Position numbers and translations under genes: made by a program. DNA of 64,000 bases from positions 1-64,000 of the forward strand of contig JAKCPI010016608.1 of NCBI GenBank assembly GCA_023213315.1, in the 5' to 3' direction. A model generated the notes under the pieces. It was not told the DNA's origin. It ran no database searches and saw nothing but the letters and a program-made list of their open reading frames with translations. Within the stretch, counting starts at the first letter, position 1. Each line of letters opens with the position of its first letter. This DNA comes from Euborellia annulipes (lineage: Eukaryota; Arthropoda; Insecta; Dermaptera; Anisolabididae). Below are positions 37,612-49,100 of this stretch, piece after piece.

Positions 37612-38855
37612 ATAATAATAGTAAAAGACAATACAAACGAATTCATTGAAACCTCATTGCTTGCGTGCCTGTTCCTTTTAGGGTAAATAAATAAGATAAT
37701 TTTTTTTTTTTTTTGTTAGATAATGACGTTTTTTTTTCTAATCTATTAAAAAAATTAATTTTCTCAAAAATAACAGCAAGAATATTTGCATAGCACATAA
37801 AAGAAAATTAATTCTGTGTTATCTCAGGGTCTTTTAGGCTAATGCTCCCTCTGAGATAATGACTAGTCAGAGATTTTATTAAAATAAACTTCCCTTTAGG
37901 CGCAAATGAACCCGGAGGGTGTTTGCGTTTGTTTATCGTCTGAATGAATAGCCATCGCCATTCCTCCTCATCCCTTGGCAATTTGCCTGAATGCCTCAAC
38001 CTTTACTTTGTCAAATTAGTTGATACATTTATGTATACATTTACTCGACATTCGCGATCTGGTTATTTCTTTTTTATTATTTTTTGCTAAAATGTTATGT
38101 ATTTAATAAAAAAAAAAAGACGCCCTTTTGCTTTTTTTTTTTTTTGTTTGCAAAAAGGCATATTGAGACAAAGGATGTCTCTCTCTCTTTTTCATTATAT
38201 CTAATTATTACACAGGGGAACAGGGTAGCGCTGATTCAAAAAAAGCCATCAGTTTTGCTTCATCACGTCTATACCTTTTCAAGTTCAAATTGAACTAAAC
38301 AAAATCAAATTGGGAATAAACATTTTTACATTTATTTTTAATTACCCTTTTCGGAAATCGGGAGCGTTAAACCAGCTTGTTTCTTTGGGTCACCCATCCA
38401 AGATTAAGAGGTGCTCTTAGCATTGCTTAACTCCCTTGGTAACTCCCCCCCTTTAAATTTAATTTAAAGTTAAAAAAGACCTTTGCTTCTCTTCGGCGAG
38501 GAAATCTTCTTCGAATGAAGAATGGCAAGGCTTATTTTCCCAATATTTATTTGAAAGGTAGGTTAATTAAATTTAAAAATTAATTTATAAATTTAATTAA
38601 CCTACCTTTCATCGTGTACACGTCAGAAATAGAAGAATATATTCAACATACGTATATTTATCTATTTTGTGTTGTAATTTAATAATATAATCTAATTATA
38701 TAATTAATTTTTAAGAAGAAGAACCAACAGGGTTTTTAAGAGTCTCTGGCCATGCACTAAACTCGCCAAAGGCAGTCGATCCGGCTATATATACAGTATA
38801 AATAAAAATAATAATAATAATTTTTAATATTTACTTTAATTTTGTTTTTATTTAT
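37612..38855. other. Upstream of the Penelope palindrome, no gene recognised
   Basis: Holds the palindrome at 38557-38611. GC-richer patches at 37800-38000 and 38340-38530 have no recognised product. The missing first exon of aminopeptidase P could lie in this region or further upstream. Confidence 0.35.
38557..38611. repeat. Palindrome of about 55 bp
   Basis: AAAGGTAGGTTAATTAAATT and its exact complement AATTTAATTAACCTACCTTT flank a short AT core. No coding content. Confidence 0.8.
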
Positions 38856-39784
38856 TAGGGAGTTCTATCCTTGTTGTTGTATAGGCCCATTAGGGTGTTG
38901 TTGGGCCTCATGACTACGTGGATTTGATGTTTCATTAGGGACTTTTTATGATTTCTGTGATGCCTCCTATATAAGGAAATGAGACGAATGTTTTTGGCGG
39001 TTCATTACTGGGGCCATTAATGTGGGTTTGTGGTCTAGAGTATAGAATTTTCGACTGTTTTATGATTTTTTTCGTGAAGTGTGCTGGGTATCCATTTTTT
39101 TCACCCATTGATATTACATTTCTTGAGTTGTTTTGTATGTATTCGTCATCTGATAGCTTCAGAATCCTGTCGGCAAAATATTTTATAGTGTTTATTTTAT
39201 ATGTCATGGGAACCTTAGAGTGGTAGTTTATTATCCTTTCGCTGGTGTTTGGCTTTTTGAATATATCAAATTTTAGAGTACCATTATCGTGTCTGTTTAT
39301 TTCAAGATCCAGGAAGGAAATTTTTTTATTTTTCTTTTCCATTGTGAATTGGATGTTTGGATGGAACGTGTTTAATTCGGCCAGAAGTTGCGGAAGTTCA
39401 GGTTCATTAAAGGCTGTTAAACTGTCATCCACGTACAAAAGAAGAATGGGAGGTTCTTTGGTTCTATTATCTGATGGTAGAGTTTTTGAGGACGATGGCC
39501 GAAGCAACGTTAGAAATGCTTGAGCCCATCGGTAATCCCGTCTTTTGACGATAGTAGTTATTATTAAACACTATGTAATTATGTTTAGTGCAGAGTTCTA
39601 TGGCTTCCTTGAATAAAGGTTTTGATAGTTTTGTATGTGGGGCTATGGAATCCCAGTATTCCTCTATTGTCTCAGTTAATAGATCTAAGGGAACGGAGCT
39701 GAAGAGCGATTTTATATCAAAAGATACTAGAAGGGAGTCATCAGGTAGAATAATATCTTTTAAGAAGTTTTTCACTTGAGAGGA
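38856..39784 (-). pseudogene. Penelope-like element reverse transcriptase fragment, left arm
   Basis: Read on the minus strand it gives VSFDIKSLFSSVPLD (RT motif A), then TGLPMGSSISNVASA (motif B). A frameshift then leads into PPILLLYVDDSLTAF (motif C, catalytic YVDD) and the downstream thumb region FLDLEINRHDNGTL. RT fingers and the GIY-YIG endonuclease are missing. The frameshift between motifs B and C is shared with the right arm, so the copy was already dead when it was duplicated. The frame after motif C is open through HFTKKIIKQSK, where the right arm has a further indel. Confidence 0.85.
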
Positions 39785-40763
39785 AATAAAATCAAATAAT
39801 AAAAGATGAAAACTTCATGATAAAAAACTCCTCTCAAGTGAAAAACTTCTTAAAAGATATTATTCTACCTGATGACTCCCTTCTAGTATCTTTTGATATA
39901 AAATCGCTCTTCAGCTCCGTTCCCTTAGATCTATTAACTGAGACAATAGAGGAATACTGGGATTCCATAGCCCCACATACAAAACTATCAAAACCTTTAT
40001 TCAAGGAAGCCATAGAACTCTGCACTAAACATAATTACATAGTGTTTAATAATAACTACTATCGTCAAAAGACGGGATTACCGATGGGCTCAAGCATTTC
40101 TAACGTTGCTTCGGCCATCGTCCTCAAAAACTCTACCATCAGATAATAGAACCAAAGAACCTCCCATTCTTCTTTTTGTACGTGGATGACAGTTTAACAG
40201 CCTTTAATGAACCTGAACTTCCGCAACTTCTGGCCGAATTAAACACGTTCCATCCAAACATCCAATTCACAATGGAAAAAGAAAAAAATAAAAAAATTTC
40301 CTTCCTGGATCTTGAAATAAACAGACACGATAATGGTACTCTAAAATTTGATATATTCAAAAAGCCAAACACCAGCGAAAGGATAATAAACTACCACACT
40401 AAGGTTCCCATGACATATAAAATAAACACTATAAAATATTTTGCCGACAGGATTCTGAAGCTATCAGATGACGAATACATACAAAACAACTCAAGAAATG
40501 TAATATCAATGGGTGAAAAAAATGGATACCCAGCACACTTCACGAAAAAAAATCATAAAACAGTCGAAAATTCTATACTCTAGACCACAAACCCACATTA
40601 ATGGCCCCAGTAATGAACCGCCAAAAACATTCGTCTCATTTCCTTATATAGGAGGCATCACAGAAATCATAAAAAAGTCCCTAATGAAACATCAAATCCA
40701 CGTAGTCATGAGGCCCAACAACACCCTAATGGGCCTATACAACAACAAGGATAGAACTCCCTA
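38856..40763. repeat. 1.9-kb palindrome of two head-to-head Penelope-like element copies
   Basis: Left arm 38856-39784 (929 bp) and right arm 39829-40763 (935 bp) are near-identical inverted copies around a 44-bp spacer. They differ by a few single-base indels, for example the length of the A run at 40549. Both encode the same reverse-transcriptase segment. The left arm stops abruptly at the start of the endonuclease region while the right arm continues. Confidence 0.93.
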
Positions 40764-41094
40764 CCTAAGCCAAAAAAATATTGTCTATAATATAACATGC
40801 AAAGATTGCAATGGATGCTATGTGGGGCAAACGAAAAGAGAATTAAAAACAAGAGTCGAGGAACACAAAAGATCCGTCAGAAAAGGCATGGTAAACACCG
40901 CACTATCGCAACACTCGACTAACACTCTACATGAATTCGACTTTGACAACGTGAAAATTCTTATAAGGGAAGAAAATAGGCAAAAAAGAGAATTTTTGGA
41001 AAAGTGTTTTATATATCTAAATAAGGAAAGAGCCATTAACCATCAAATAGACACCAAAGGCCTAAACATGCATTATCTAACATTCTTGGGATAA
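39829..41094 (+). pseudogene. Penelope-like element, RT plus GIY-YIG endonuclease, right arm and 3' extension
   Basis: Same RT motifs as the left arm (FDIKSLFSSVP, GLPMGSS, YVDD) but with extra frameshifts: one shared between motifs B and C, one T insertion just before YVDD, and one extra A near 40549. From 40565 the frame is open to a TAA ending at 41094 and contains the GIY-YIG nuclease: VYNITCKDCNGCYVGQTKRE with R-x-x-E-H following, as expected for Penelope-like elements (RT then GIY-YIG in one ORF). The 5' part of RT is missing, so the element is truncated and inactive. A hammerhead-like tail motif follows 430 bp downstream. Confidence 0.9.
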
Positions 41095-41526
41095 CTGCGA
41101 GTTATTTACACACCCTGGCATGAAAAATTGAAGATATATAAAAAGCAAATTAATAAAAATAAAAAGTCTAATGTTTATATTTTATTTATAAAAATAACCT
41201 TTTTTTATATGTCAATCACATGTTAAAATATTTAAAAAAAAAATGCATTAATTTATTATTTTGAAAAAATTTCTTTTGTGAATGGGACGGCATCTGCCGG
41301 AGCGAGGCCCAACTAGTAGAATATTCTAATTAGAAACCAAAAATTATTTCATTACTTGCCGAGCGCTCCAGGCTGATGCTTCCTATACTATATAAGATTA
41401 TTATGTATGACAGGGACACCTTGAAAAAGTAAGTTAATTACAATGTACAATGTATAATATATAATTTTCAATGCAGAAATGTTAAACGCTCATCATAAAA
41501 AATTTTAATTGCAGCTTTCATTGGCA

Positions 41527-41561
41527 CTGAAGATGGCAACCGTTATGGTTACCGAAACGTC
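41527..41561 (+). repeat. Penelope-type tail motif (hammerhead-like core) downstream of the PLE ORF
   Basis: CTGAAGAT, then GGCAACC...GGTTACC pairing at 6 of 7 positions, then GAAACGTC, followed by AATAAAGG. Penelope-like elements are known to carry hammerhead ribozyme motifs of the form CUGANGA-stem-GAAA in their terminal repeats; this copy has one unpaired U before the stem. Position and orientation fit the 3' end of the PLE at 39829-41094. Confidence 0.6.
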
Positions 41562-42809
41562 TGCCTGAATAAAGGTGTAAAGGTGTTCGACAACGCTGGT
41601 TTTATTCTTCCCAACTCCAATCTCACATACCCAGCATACAACTTAATTTAAATATAGTTTAGTTTCATTTTGATTTTGTTTCATCTCAATTAGATATTGT
41701 TTGGTCCCAATTTGATTTTGTTTTCCACCCAATTTGAACTTGAAAAGGTATAGTTATAGAGAAAATTAAATTTTAATAGAAAATGGGGTCTAAAGCGCCG
41801 CCTATTTTGAATTACCTAGATTTTTTTAGGGCGACACTCCTTAAAAATATGCATAAATATAATACATATAAATTATAAGTTTCAGCCCAATCAGGTCATT
41901 AAGACGTACCGCAAACGGCTAAAATTTTGAATTATTTAATTTTGCGTGATACGAGGTCGATATAGGTAGGGGAGAGTTCCCAAAGAAATCGCAAATAAGA
42001 TTCATAATCATCCTAACATTTCAAGTTGAGATAAAAAATTGTTTTATTTCACGATTTTAGATGTCTCGTTCTTAGCTACGAACGTGAAGCGAATCAGAAT
42101 ATGAAGAGGGAATCTCTGACTTTATTTTTGATAATAATATTTATTGTCTCTCCTCCTCCTTGCTTTCTTACATAAATTTCTAATGTATATCCACAGATTG
42201 GTTGAAGTTTCGTATAATTTAATTTTCCATAAATTAAACTAAAATCCAAACAAACACTTGTCACCCATCTGGTAGGATATTTTTTTCAACGATGACGTTT
42301 TTTTCAGAATAACAGAACGAAATTAAAATAATAAATGTTTTTATAAAATTCTTAATGAATAACAATCTCTTTTTGTAAATTATTATTATTTCTTTTTAAT
42401 TTATTTTCCTTTGAAATGAAATCCCTCACTCAATTTCTCTCTCTCCCCTCGTTTTTCTTTAACTAGCTCTTAAATATTACACATTTCACAGAGATTGTAA
42501 CATTAGCTCCATTACACCTTTAAAAGTAAATTTTCTACCAGACCTGTAAGTTAAATGAATAAACTCATGACATAAAGGGCGTTGTCTCATTTAAATACGT
42601 TTTTAATCTTTATTTGAAAATATAAATCTCATTCACTTTTAATGAATTTACATTCAAGATTAAATAACAAACAAAACTTTAGTTAATGTTGGGCGCCTGT
42701 TAAAATTAACAACTAATTTTAATTATAAAAATATAAATTAAAATTCGTTATCTTATTGCTTTTGATACTCTCGTTTATTATTCATAAATAAATAAGACAT
42801 ATACTTACC

Positions 42810-42861
42810 CAGTGCCGCAACAAGGGGGGGAGGGGCGCAAGTTTTCCGAGGTGCGGCCCTG
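42810..42861. mobile_element. Minimal hAT-like MITE, 52 bp
   Basis: Ends CAGTGCCGCA and TGCGGCCCTG with flanking TACTTACC and AACTTACC (7 of 8 identical). An almost complete internal deletion leaves only the termini and a G run. It lies 136 bp upstream of aminopeptidase P exon a. Confidence 0.7.
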
Positions 42862-42997
42862 AACTTACCCTTATATAGGCCTATATGCATATTGTCAAGG
42901 TAATAAAAGTAACTCGTCTGGTTCAAAATTTGGAAATCATTTCGAAGAATTTCGAAGCTCGAAATTGTTCTATTAATAATCCAGTTTCTTTTAGCAG

Positions 42998-43197
42998 ATG
43001 GAGCATCAGCGGATGGCAGAGGCAAAGCGATTAAAGGTCTGGGCGAGAGGTCGTTCTGTACACGTGGCCAAGGAAGACCCCCGAACAGAATCAACTCCAC
43101 GGAACAGGTGAACGCCGTCCGTAGAGCGATGTCCGTAGCAGAGGCTGGTTGGCCAGAACTCGCAGCTCTAATCGTTACCACGGCCGACGAACACCAG
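42998..43197 (+). CDS. Aminopeptidase P exon a (first exon seen)
   Basis: The acceptor is TTTCTTTTAGCAG; an alternative AG three bases upstream would add one codon (start 42995). The frame is D-G-A-S-A-D-G, then [20 protein letters not shown] and [13 protein letters not shown], which matches the start of aminopeptidase P (family text: ...RL..LR..M......YIVPS.DAHQSE). The donor is CAG|GTCAAT, a weaker site. The exon starts in phase 1, so at least one upstream exon must supply the start codon and signal peptide. Confidence 0.85.
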
Positions 43198-46100
43198 GTC
43201 AATAATCAATATCGAAGGAATTTCAGATAAACATTTAATTTCATTACAAAATTAGCAATTTCACAAACAAATTCTGTTCTTTAAAAGAGCTCTTTAATCT
43301 TATTTAATTTTTTTCAGTCGGAATTTGTCCATGAAAGAGACAAACTGGTGCAATGGGTGAGCGGATTCAGCGGCTCTATGGGCTTGGTAGCGATAACAAA
43401 ACGCCATGCTATCCTTTGGACTGATGGGCGATATGAGGCCCAGGCTGATGAGGAAGTTGACTGCCAATGGACCATCTTACATACGTCTTCGGAAAAGACT
43501 AAGACGGTGGATGAATGGCTAGCTTCAGAGCTGCCTCAAGGAGTGAGAGTCGGAGCTGATCCTACCAGAGTGCCAAGTCATATCTGGTCACAATGGAATG
43601 AAACACTCAGTATGTAAAATTTGTAAAACAGATTATGAAATTTCCCATTTATTACTTCGAAAACTTCCCAAGTTCTGAAGGAATGAATCTGAAACGCCAA
43701 GTTTTTCAATAAATATCTAAATCTTATATTTATTTCCTCTCCCTTTGACTTATAATAATATTTTTATTGCTTGTATTATAGTCCAATAACTGAAGATGGC
43801 CCAATAAATTTGTAGGCCGAAACGTCTTATTCTGGGAGTTTTATTGAACTTGGCGCATCCCAATTTTGCTGATATTATAATAATATTTTTAATTAATTAA
43901 CTTAAAGACTTGATTATGCAATTTAAATCCTAAATGGTTAATTTATAGAACTTACGTGTTTTTTTTTTGGTGGTAAGTGGTATTGGTGTAGGCTCTACAC
44001 GCGAAGGACAAATTTATTATACAAATTAAAATTTTTCATATCATGATAATAGTATTTTAGATAATTGTATAGTTATTTTATTTATAAATCTATTCGAATA
44101 TTTTCTCTTTCATGATCAGTTATTAATACATTTTGTGGTAAAAAAATATTTATTTGGCAACCATTGATTTGAATCCCCCGGATATTATAATGCTACTTTA
44201 TAATCAGATTTACTGGCGCAGTTAAGAGGGAAATCCCCAGGGGACGGAAAAAATTATAAATAAATAAGAATTTTTTTCTTTATTTTTCGTCCTTTGAGCA
44301 TGGTCATTCACCCCCAACTCGAAATTTTAATAAATACTTTTTTTTTTTTTTTTTTCCCCCCCCCACCCAAAGGGGTAATAAATACTTGAAAAAATGAGAA
44401 TTAAAATTTTTTATATTGGAAAAATTTATGATACCGGGTAAACTAAAACACTGGTTATTCCCAAACTGGGAGCCGCTGCTGTACTACAGGGGGAACAGCA
44501 AAAATATTCTAATTTTTAATGTTTTGAAATATACAATTTTTCTGCACTGGCTTTGAGTATTAAATAGGCATATAAATAATAGAGTAGAGTGAGCCAAGGA
44601 AAGAATAAAAAACAATTTTTTCTGTCGACGTTTCGAGTGCCAATCACGCTCTTCTTCGGGACCTGTGGCCACAACAAAAATTTTATTAGATATTGTTATG
44701 AACAAAACTTTTTTTTATATATATTACATTTTTTTACTTTCTCTTACCCTATTTTCGTTATAACATTATTAATATATAATATAAGTATAATGGTTTTGAT
44801 TTAAGCAAAAGTTCTGAGATATATTAAGGGGTTCAGGAGCGACGTCTAAACGTTCTTTTAAAAAAACTAGACTAGTATAAGGAATTTTTCAATGCAGTTT
44901 TTTTTTTTTAAATTAATTAAATTCATAAGAGATTAGTGGAACATCGAGCTATAATTTGTTTAATGACTTATTCAAAAATTATCGTAATTAATTTTTTTGT
45001 TATCAAGCAAATACAAAAAACAATCAGTCCCTATAATGTTTAATTTTTTTTTAATTTAAAAATGAAATTATTGTTATTATTAATCACATATTAATTAAGA
45101 AATTTTTAAAATAAGCTTAGATGATTTATTTAAAAACCAACTGTCAAATTAGTTCAGCATTCTTGCAATAGATGGCAGGCTAGTCTAACAGCTGATCCCC
45201 TAATAGTGTATATCTGGCCTATATTTATATATTTTTATGATTTTATAAAAGATACATAATATATAATAACATTTATAAAATATTTATTGTTTAAAGTTCA
45301 AAGAAAATCAACCAAATGCATTAAATATTATTAGCTACTATTCTGACATCTCTTGGCAAATTTTTGAATTACTTGATTTTTTGAGCATACTTTTTATGAC
45401 ACACAACGCCCTCTTATTGGGAAAAACATGCGTAACACCTTCGCTCCCGTTCCCCCTTAAGGAAGAAAAATTATACAGTAAAATTTTGAGTCCGCTTCTA
45501 AATCTTGGCTATGGTTTAGGTTACAAATTTTAATTTTAGATATTAAACTTGTGATTTAATCTATTGACAAAAATCTAAATATTCATATTTTTTTTCGATA
45601 TTTTCTTTATAATGTTTTTGATCTTGGGAGTCTCTCTTTCTACAAAGTTTAACCATCACCTTTTTCCTTCTCTGTATAACTACGCCACTACTTACAGTGA
45701 AATGCCGAAGAATATTAATTACAATTTTTTTTTTCAGTTGCTCGAGGAATTAAATTAACCGAGACAAGAGAAAACATAATATTAAACCTCTGGGGTTCAA
45801 AGCGTCCTCAATATCCAGAGAGATTTGTATTTCCTCTCAATATTGAATATACAGGTAGCCTTATAATTATAAATAGTAGAATAATAAGAGAGAAATGAAA
45901 TTATTATTTGATCAAAAAATTAGCATAAAATTCCCTTTTCTCATTTGACTGTTTTTTTTTTTCAAGGTGTTACATGGGAAAATAAAGTGAAAGATCTTCG
46001 AGAGGAATTGAAGAAATTAAAAGTGGATGCGATGGTTGTGACTGCCCTGGATGAGATTGCTTGGCTATTAAACATCCGAGGCAAAGGCTATTATCCATAC

Positions 46101-49100
46101 AATCCTTTTGTCAAGGCCTACGTGGTGGTCACTCCCAAAGAAATCACCCTTTATATTGAACCCACAATAGCCAACAATACTGCCATTCGGGAATTTTTAA
46201 AAATTAAAGATTGCACTCAAGGAAATTTGGAATGTGTTAGGTGAGACGGGACTTTGCCTGACTTAAGATTTATTTTTATTTTAATATATCTCATAATTTT
46301 TTTTTTTTTTTTTTAGGATTCGTGATTATAACAAAATCTTCGATGATCTCAAAACACAATCCCAAGTCTGGGATAAAGTTCTTCTCCCCTCCCGTTGGTC
46401 TTTCAGTTCAGGTGCAAGTGAGAAAATTGTCGAAAGCGTTGTGAGTAGAATTTAATAAATTGTCTATTTTATTATTTTTGAAAAATTATACTCTGGAAGT
46501 TTACCGTTTTTTAGAGAATGTAAGCTTCAAACAAATAAACAAACTCATATTCATTCAAATTTGAATTTTATTATTGCCGGATTTTGAGCTCATAACGATC
46601 TAATTATTATTATTATTATTTGAAATTCCTATCGGAATCCCCGTTTATTTACCCTAGGTGCTTTCGTACACGAAGACACACATCTCAAACCCAACCGGCC
46701 TCTGTCCGTAGCCATCTACCGGCACTCCGTGAAGTTACGTTATTACCTATCTCTAACTCCTCCTCTTGCGTTCTTTTCTAGCTAGTGAACTAATCCTTAT
46801 TTCTTATTCCATCCGGTTCCTTATATCCAGCCTCTTCTATGCTAGGGAGGATGTCCTAGATGAGGAGGGACTCCCTCAGCACCGGCGTGTAGCCTACTCC
46901 TTTCACCGAGAGGGAACCTTCTTAACGTCCCTTTCACAGGACGGGATGTCACAGAAACTCCCTCTCCTAGTAGAGTTGCTTGGGGACTATTGTGGTGAGA
47001 TCCTGTATTCCAATCCAGTGCCTGCTTGAGGATTTGTTTATATTTCATAAATATTTTTTTTTAATGAAAAATCCCGCACGCCCTGGATTTGAACAGGGAT
47101 CTTCTTTGTAGAAGGCCGACACCCTAGCCCGCTAAACCAGCGAGCCCCCTTAACAATCTAAAAAACGGTAACTTGCAGACTTTAATTATTTTAATTTTTA
47201 ATTAATTTTTTATTTCCAGAAAGCTTCAGCTCGTATTCAAACTCCTTCACCATTAATATTACCTAAATCCATAAAAAATGAAGATGAAATTAAAGGGATG
47301 TTGAAAGCTCACGTTCAAGATGGAGTGGCGATGTGTGAATTTCTTTATAAAATCGAAAGACAGGTATTTTAAATTTATTTCTACAGCCGAGGCATTCTCA
47401 GTCCCTTAGAAATCTTAAAGTATCTTTAAAACACTTATAAGTAAAGCCCGGACTCCTATGCAATTGCATATTCTATTTGCTAACATGTACATACCGGAAA
47501 ACCTATTTTCTATCCGAATCATGCCCCTGGACTGTTATTGGTATAGCAGGGCCCTGGCATCACGGGCCTAACCATATATCCACCACGAATAATGGCATTT
47601 CTTGTTTCTTAGAGGGGGTGGGAATTTGAAATACGAATATATTTATAAATTAATCATAATATAAAATAGTTAAGTAGAATTTGTTTGATACCTTTGATTG
47701 GTATATGTTCACTTTATAAACTTTTCTTAATAACAAACTTACGAAGAGGTGAACTAGGCACCCGCCTGGGGCGGCAAAATTTGTGAAAAAACCTCCTTAT
47801 TTACCTATAATATTTTTTTTTTTTTTTTTTAAATAGAAAAGTATTTGATGTTGAAAAGGTATAAGTAACCAGAAGTCCACCGGCCTGTTATGGTATTTCT
47901 CAATGTTGGGGTGGTTGAACAGGAGGGGGCGGCAAAAGAGTCCACTGCCTAGAGGCGGCAAATACCTAAATCCGCACCTGCTAATTTCATTTTGTTTTTG
48001 TGAACCAGTTTTCCTATTTTGCCACCCCCTGATATCTGCCACCCGGGACACATACCACCACTGCCCCCCCTAGATCCGGCCCTGGATATAGAATATTTTC
48101 CTTGTAGATAACAGCTTAGCAATAATTTCCGAAAGGAGTAGCTAATCTTTGATAAAGAAAAAAACACTTGTTATTTATTTTATTGTGTATTGATATATTT
48201 TTAAAATTCTTTCAATTACAGTTTCCAAAGTCCAATTGGACTGAACTCAATGTGGCTGATGAATTGAGTTTAATAAGGCGTAGCCAAATAAATAATCGAG
48301 GCTTAAGCTTTGCAACAATCGTGGGCTACGGGCCTCACGGCGCTTTACCTCATTATGTCCCAACAAACCTCACAAACCGTTTGATTTCAAACACGTCGAC
48401 ACTCGTCTTAGATTCGGGAGGACATTACATGGGTATATTTTTTTCTTATATTGATTAACATGCTTCAATAATAAAAATAACAAGAGAAACTTTGAAAAGA
48501 AGAAATTTGATGGCTGAGTGATAGATATTTATCAGAAGCAGGTGGATGTAGGCAGCCAGTAAAGAATAAAAACTTTATTTAAATATCGTCGACGTTTCGA
48601 GAACGCATCGTTCCCATTTTCAGGACGATGCGTTGCCGAAACGTCGAAAAGTTTTTATTCTTTACCTGCATCCAACTCCTCCTGAGAAGAAAGATTTTGT
48701 TTGTGTTTTAATTGTTAATTTAAAAAAAAAATTTCGTTCACTATAATCATGAGTTTCGGTCAAAAGTTTAATTGAAACTTTATTTGTTGCATATCTTTAA
48801 ATGAAAAAGGCTTAAATAAAATTATTTTTTGACAGAGGGTACCACTGATGTTACTCGGACTCTGCATTTCGGTGAGCCAACGGATTTCCAAAAAGAGGCC
48901 TATACTCGTGTACTTAAAGGTCAAATTCGATTAGCGATGTTGATCTTCCCTGAAAATTTGAAGGTTTCCCAACTTGAACCTTTGGCTAGAGGACCTCTTT
49001 GGCAAATTGGACTCGACTATAGACATGGCACAGGCCATGGCATTGGAGCTTACAACACCGTGCATGAGTGTAAGGCTTTTTCTTTTTTTTTTTTCTTCAT

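Noticed and set aside
46766..47029. 87-residue plus-strand open frame
   Set aside because: It is the antisense of the SINE-1 body; the other copy at 55852-56415 does not keep the frame.
47080..47152. A functional tRNA gene
   Set aside because: A and B boxes are present but the acceptor stem does not pair and the sequence continues into a SINE body with a second copy at 56338-56415.
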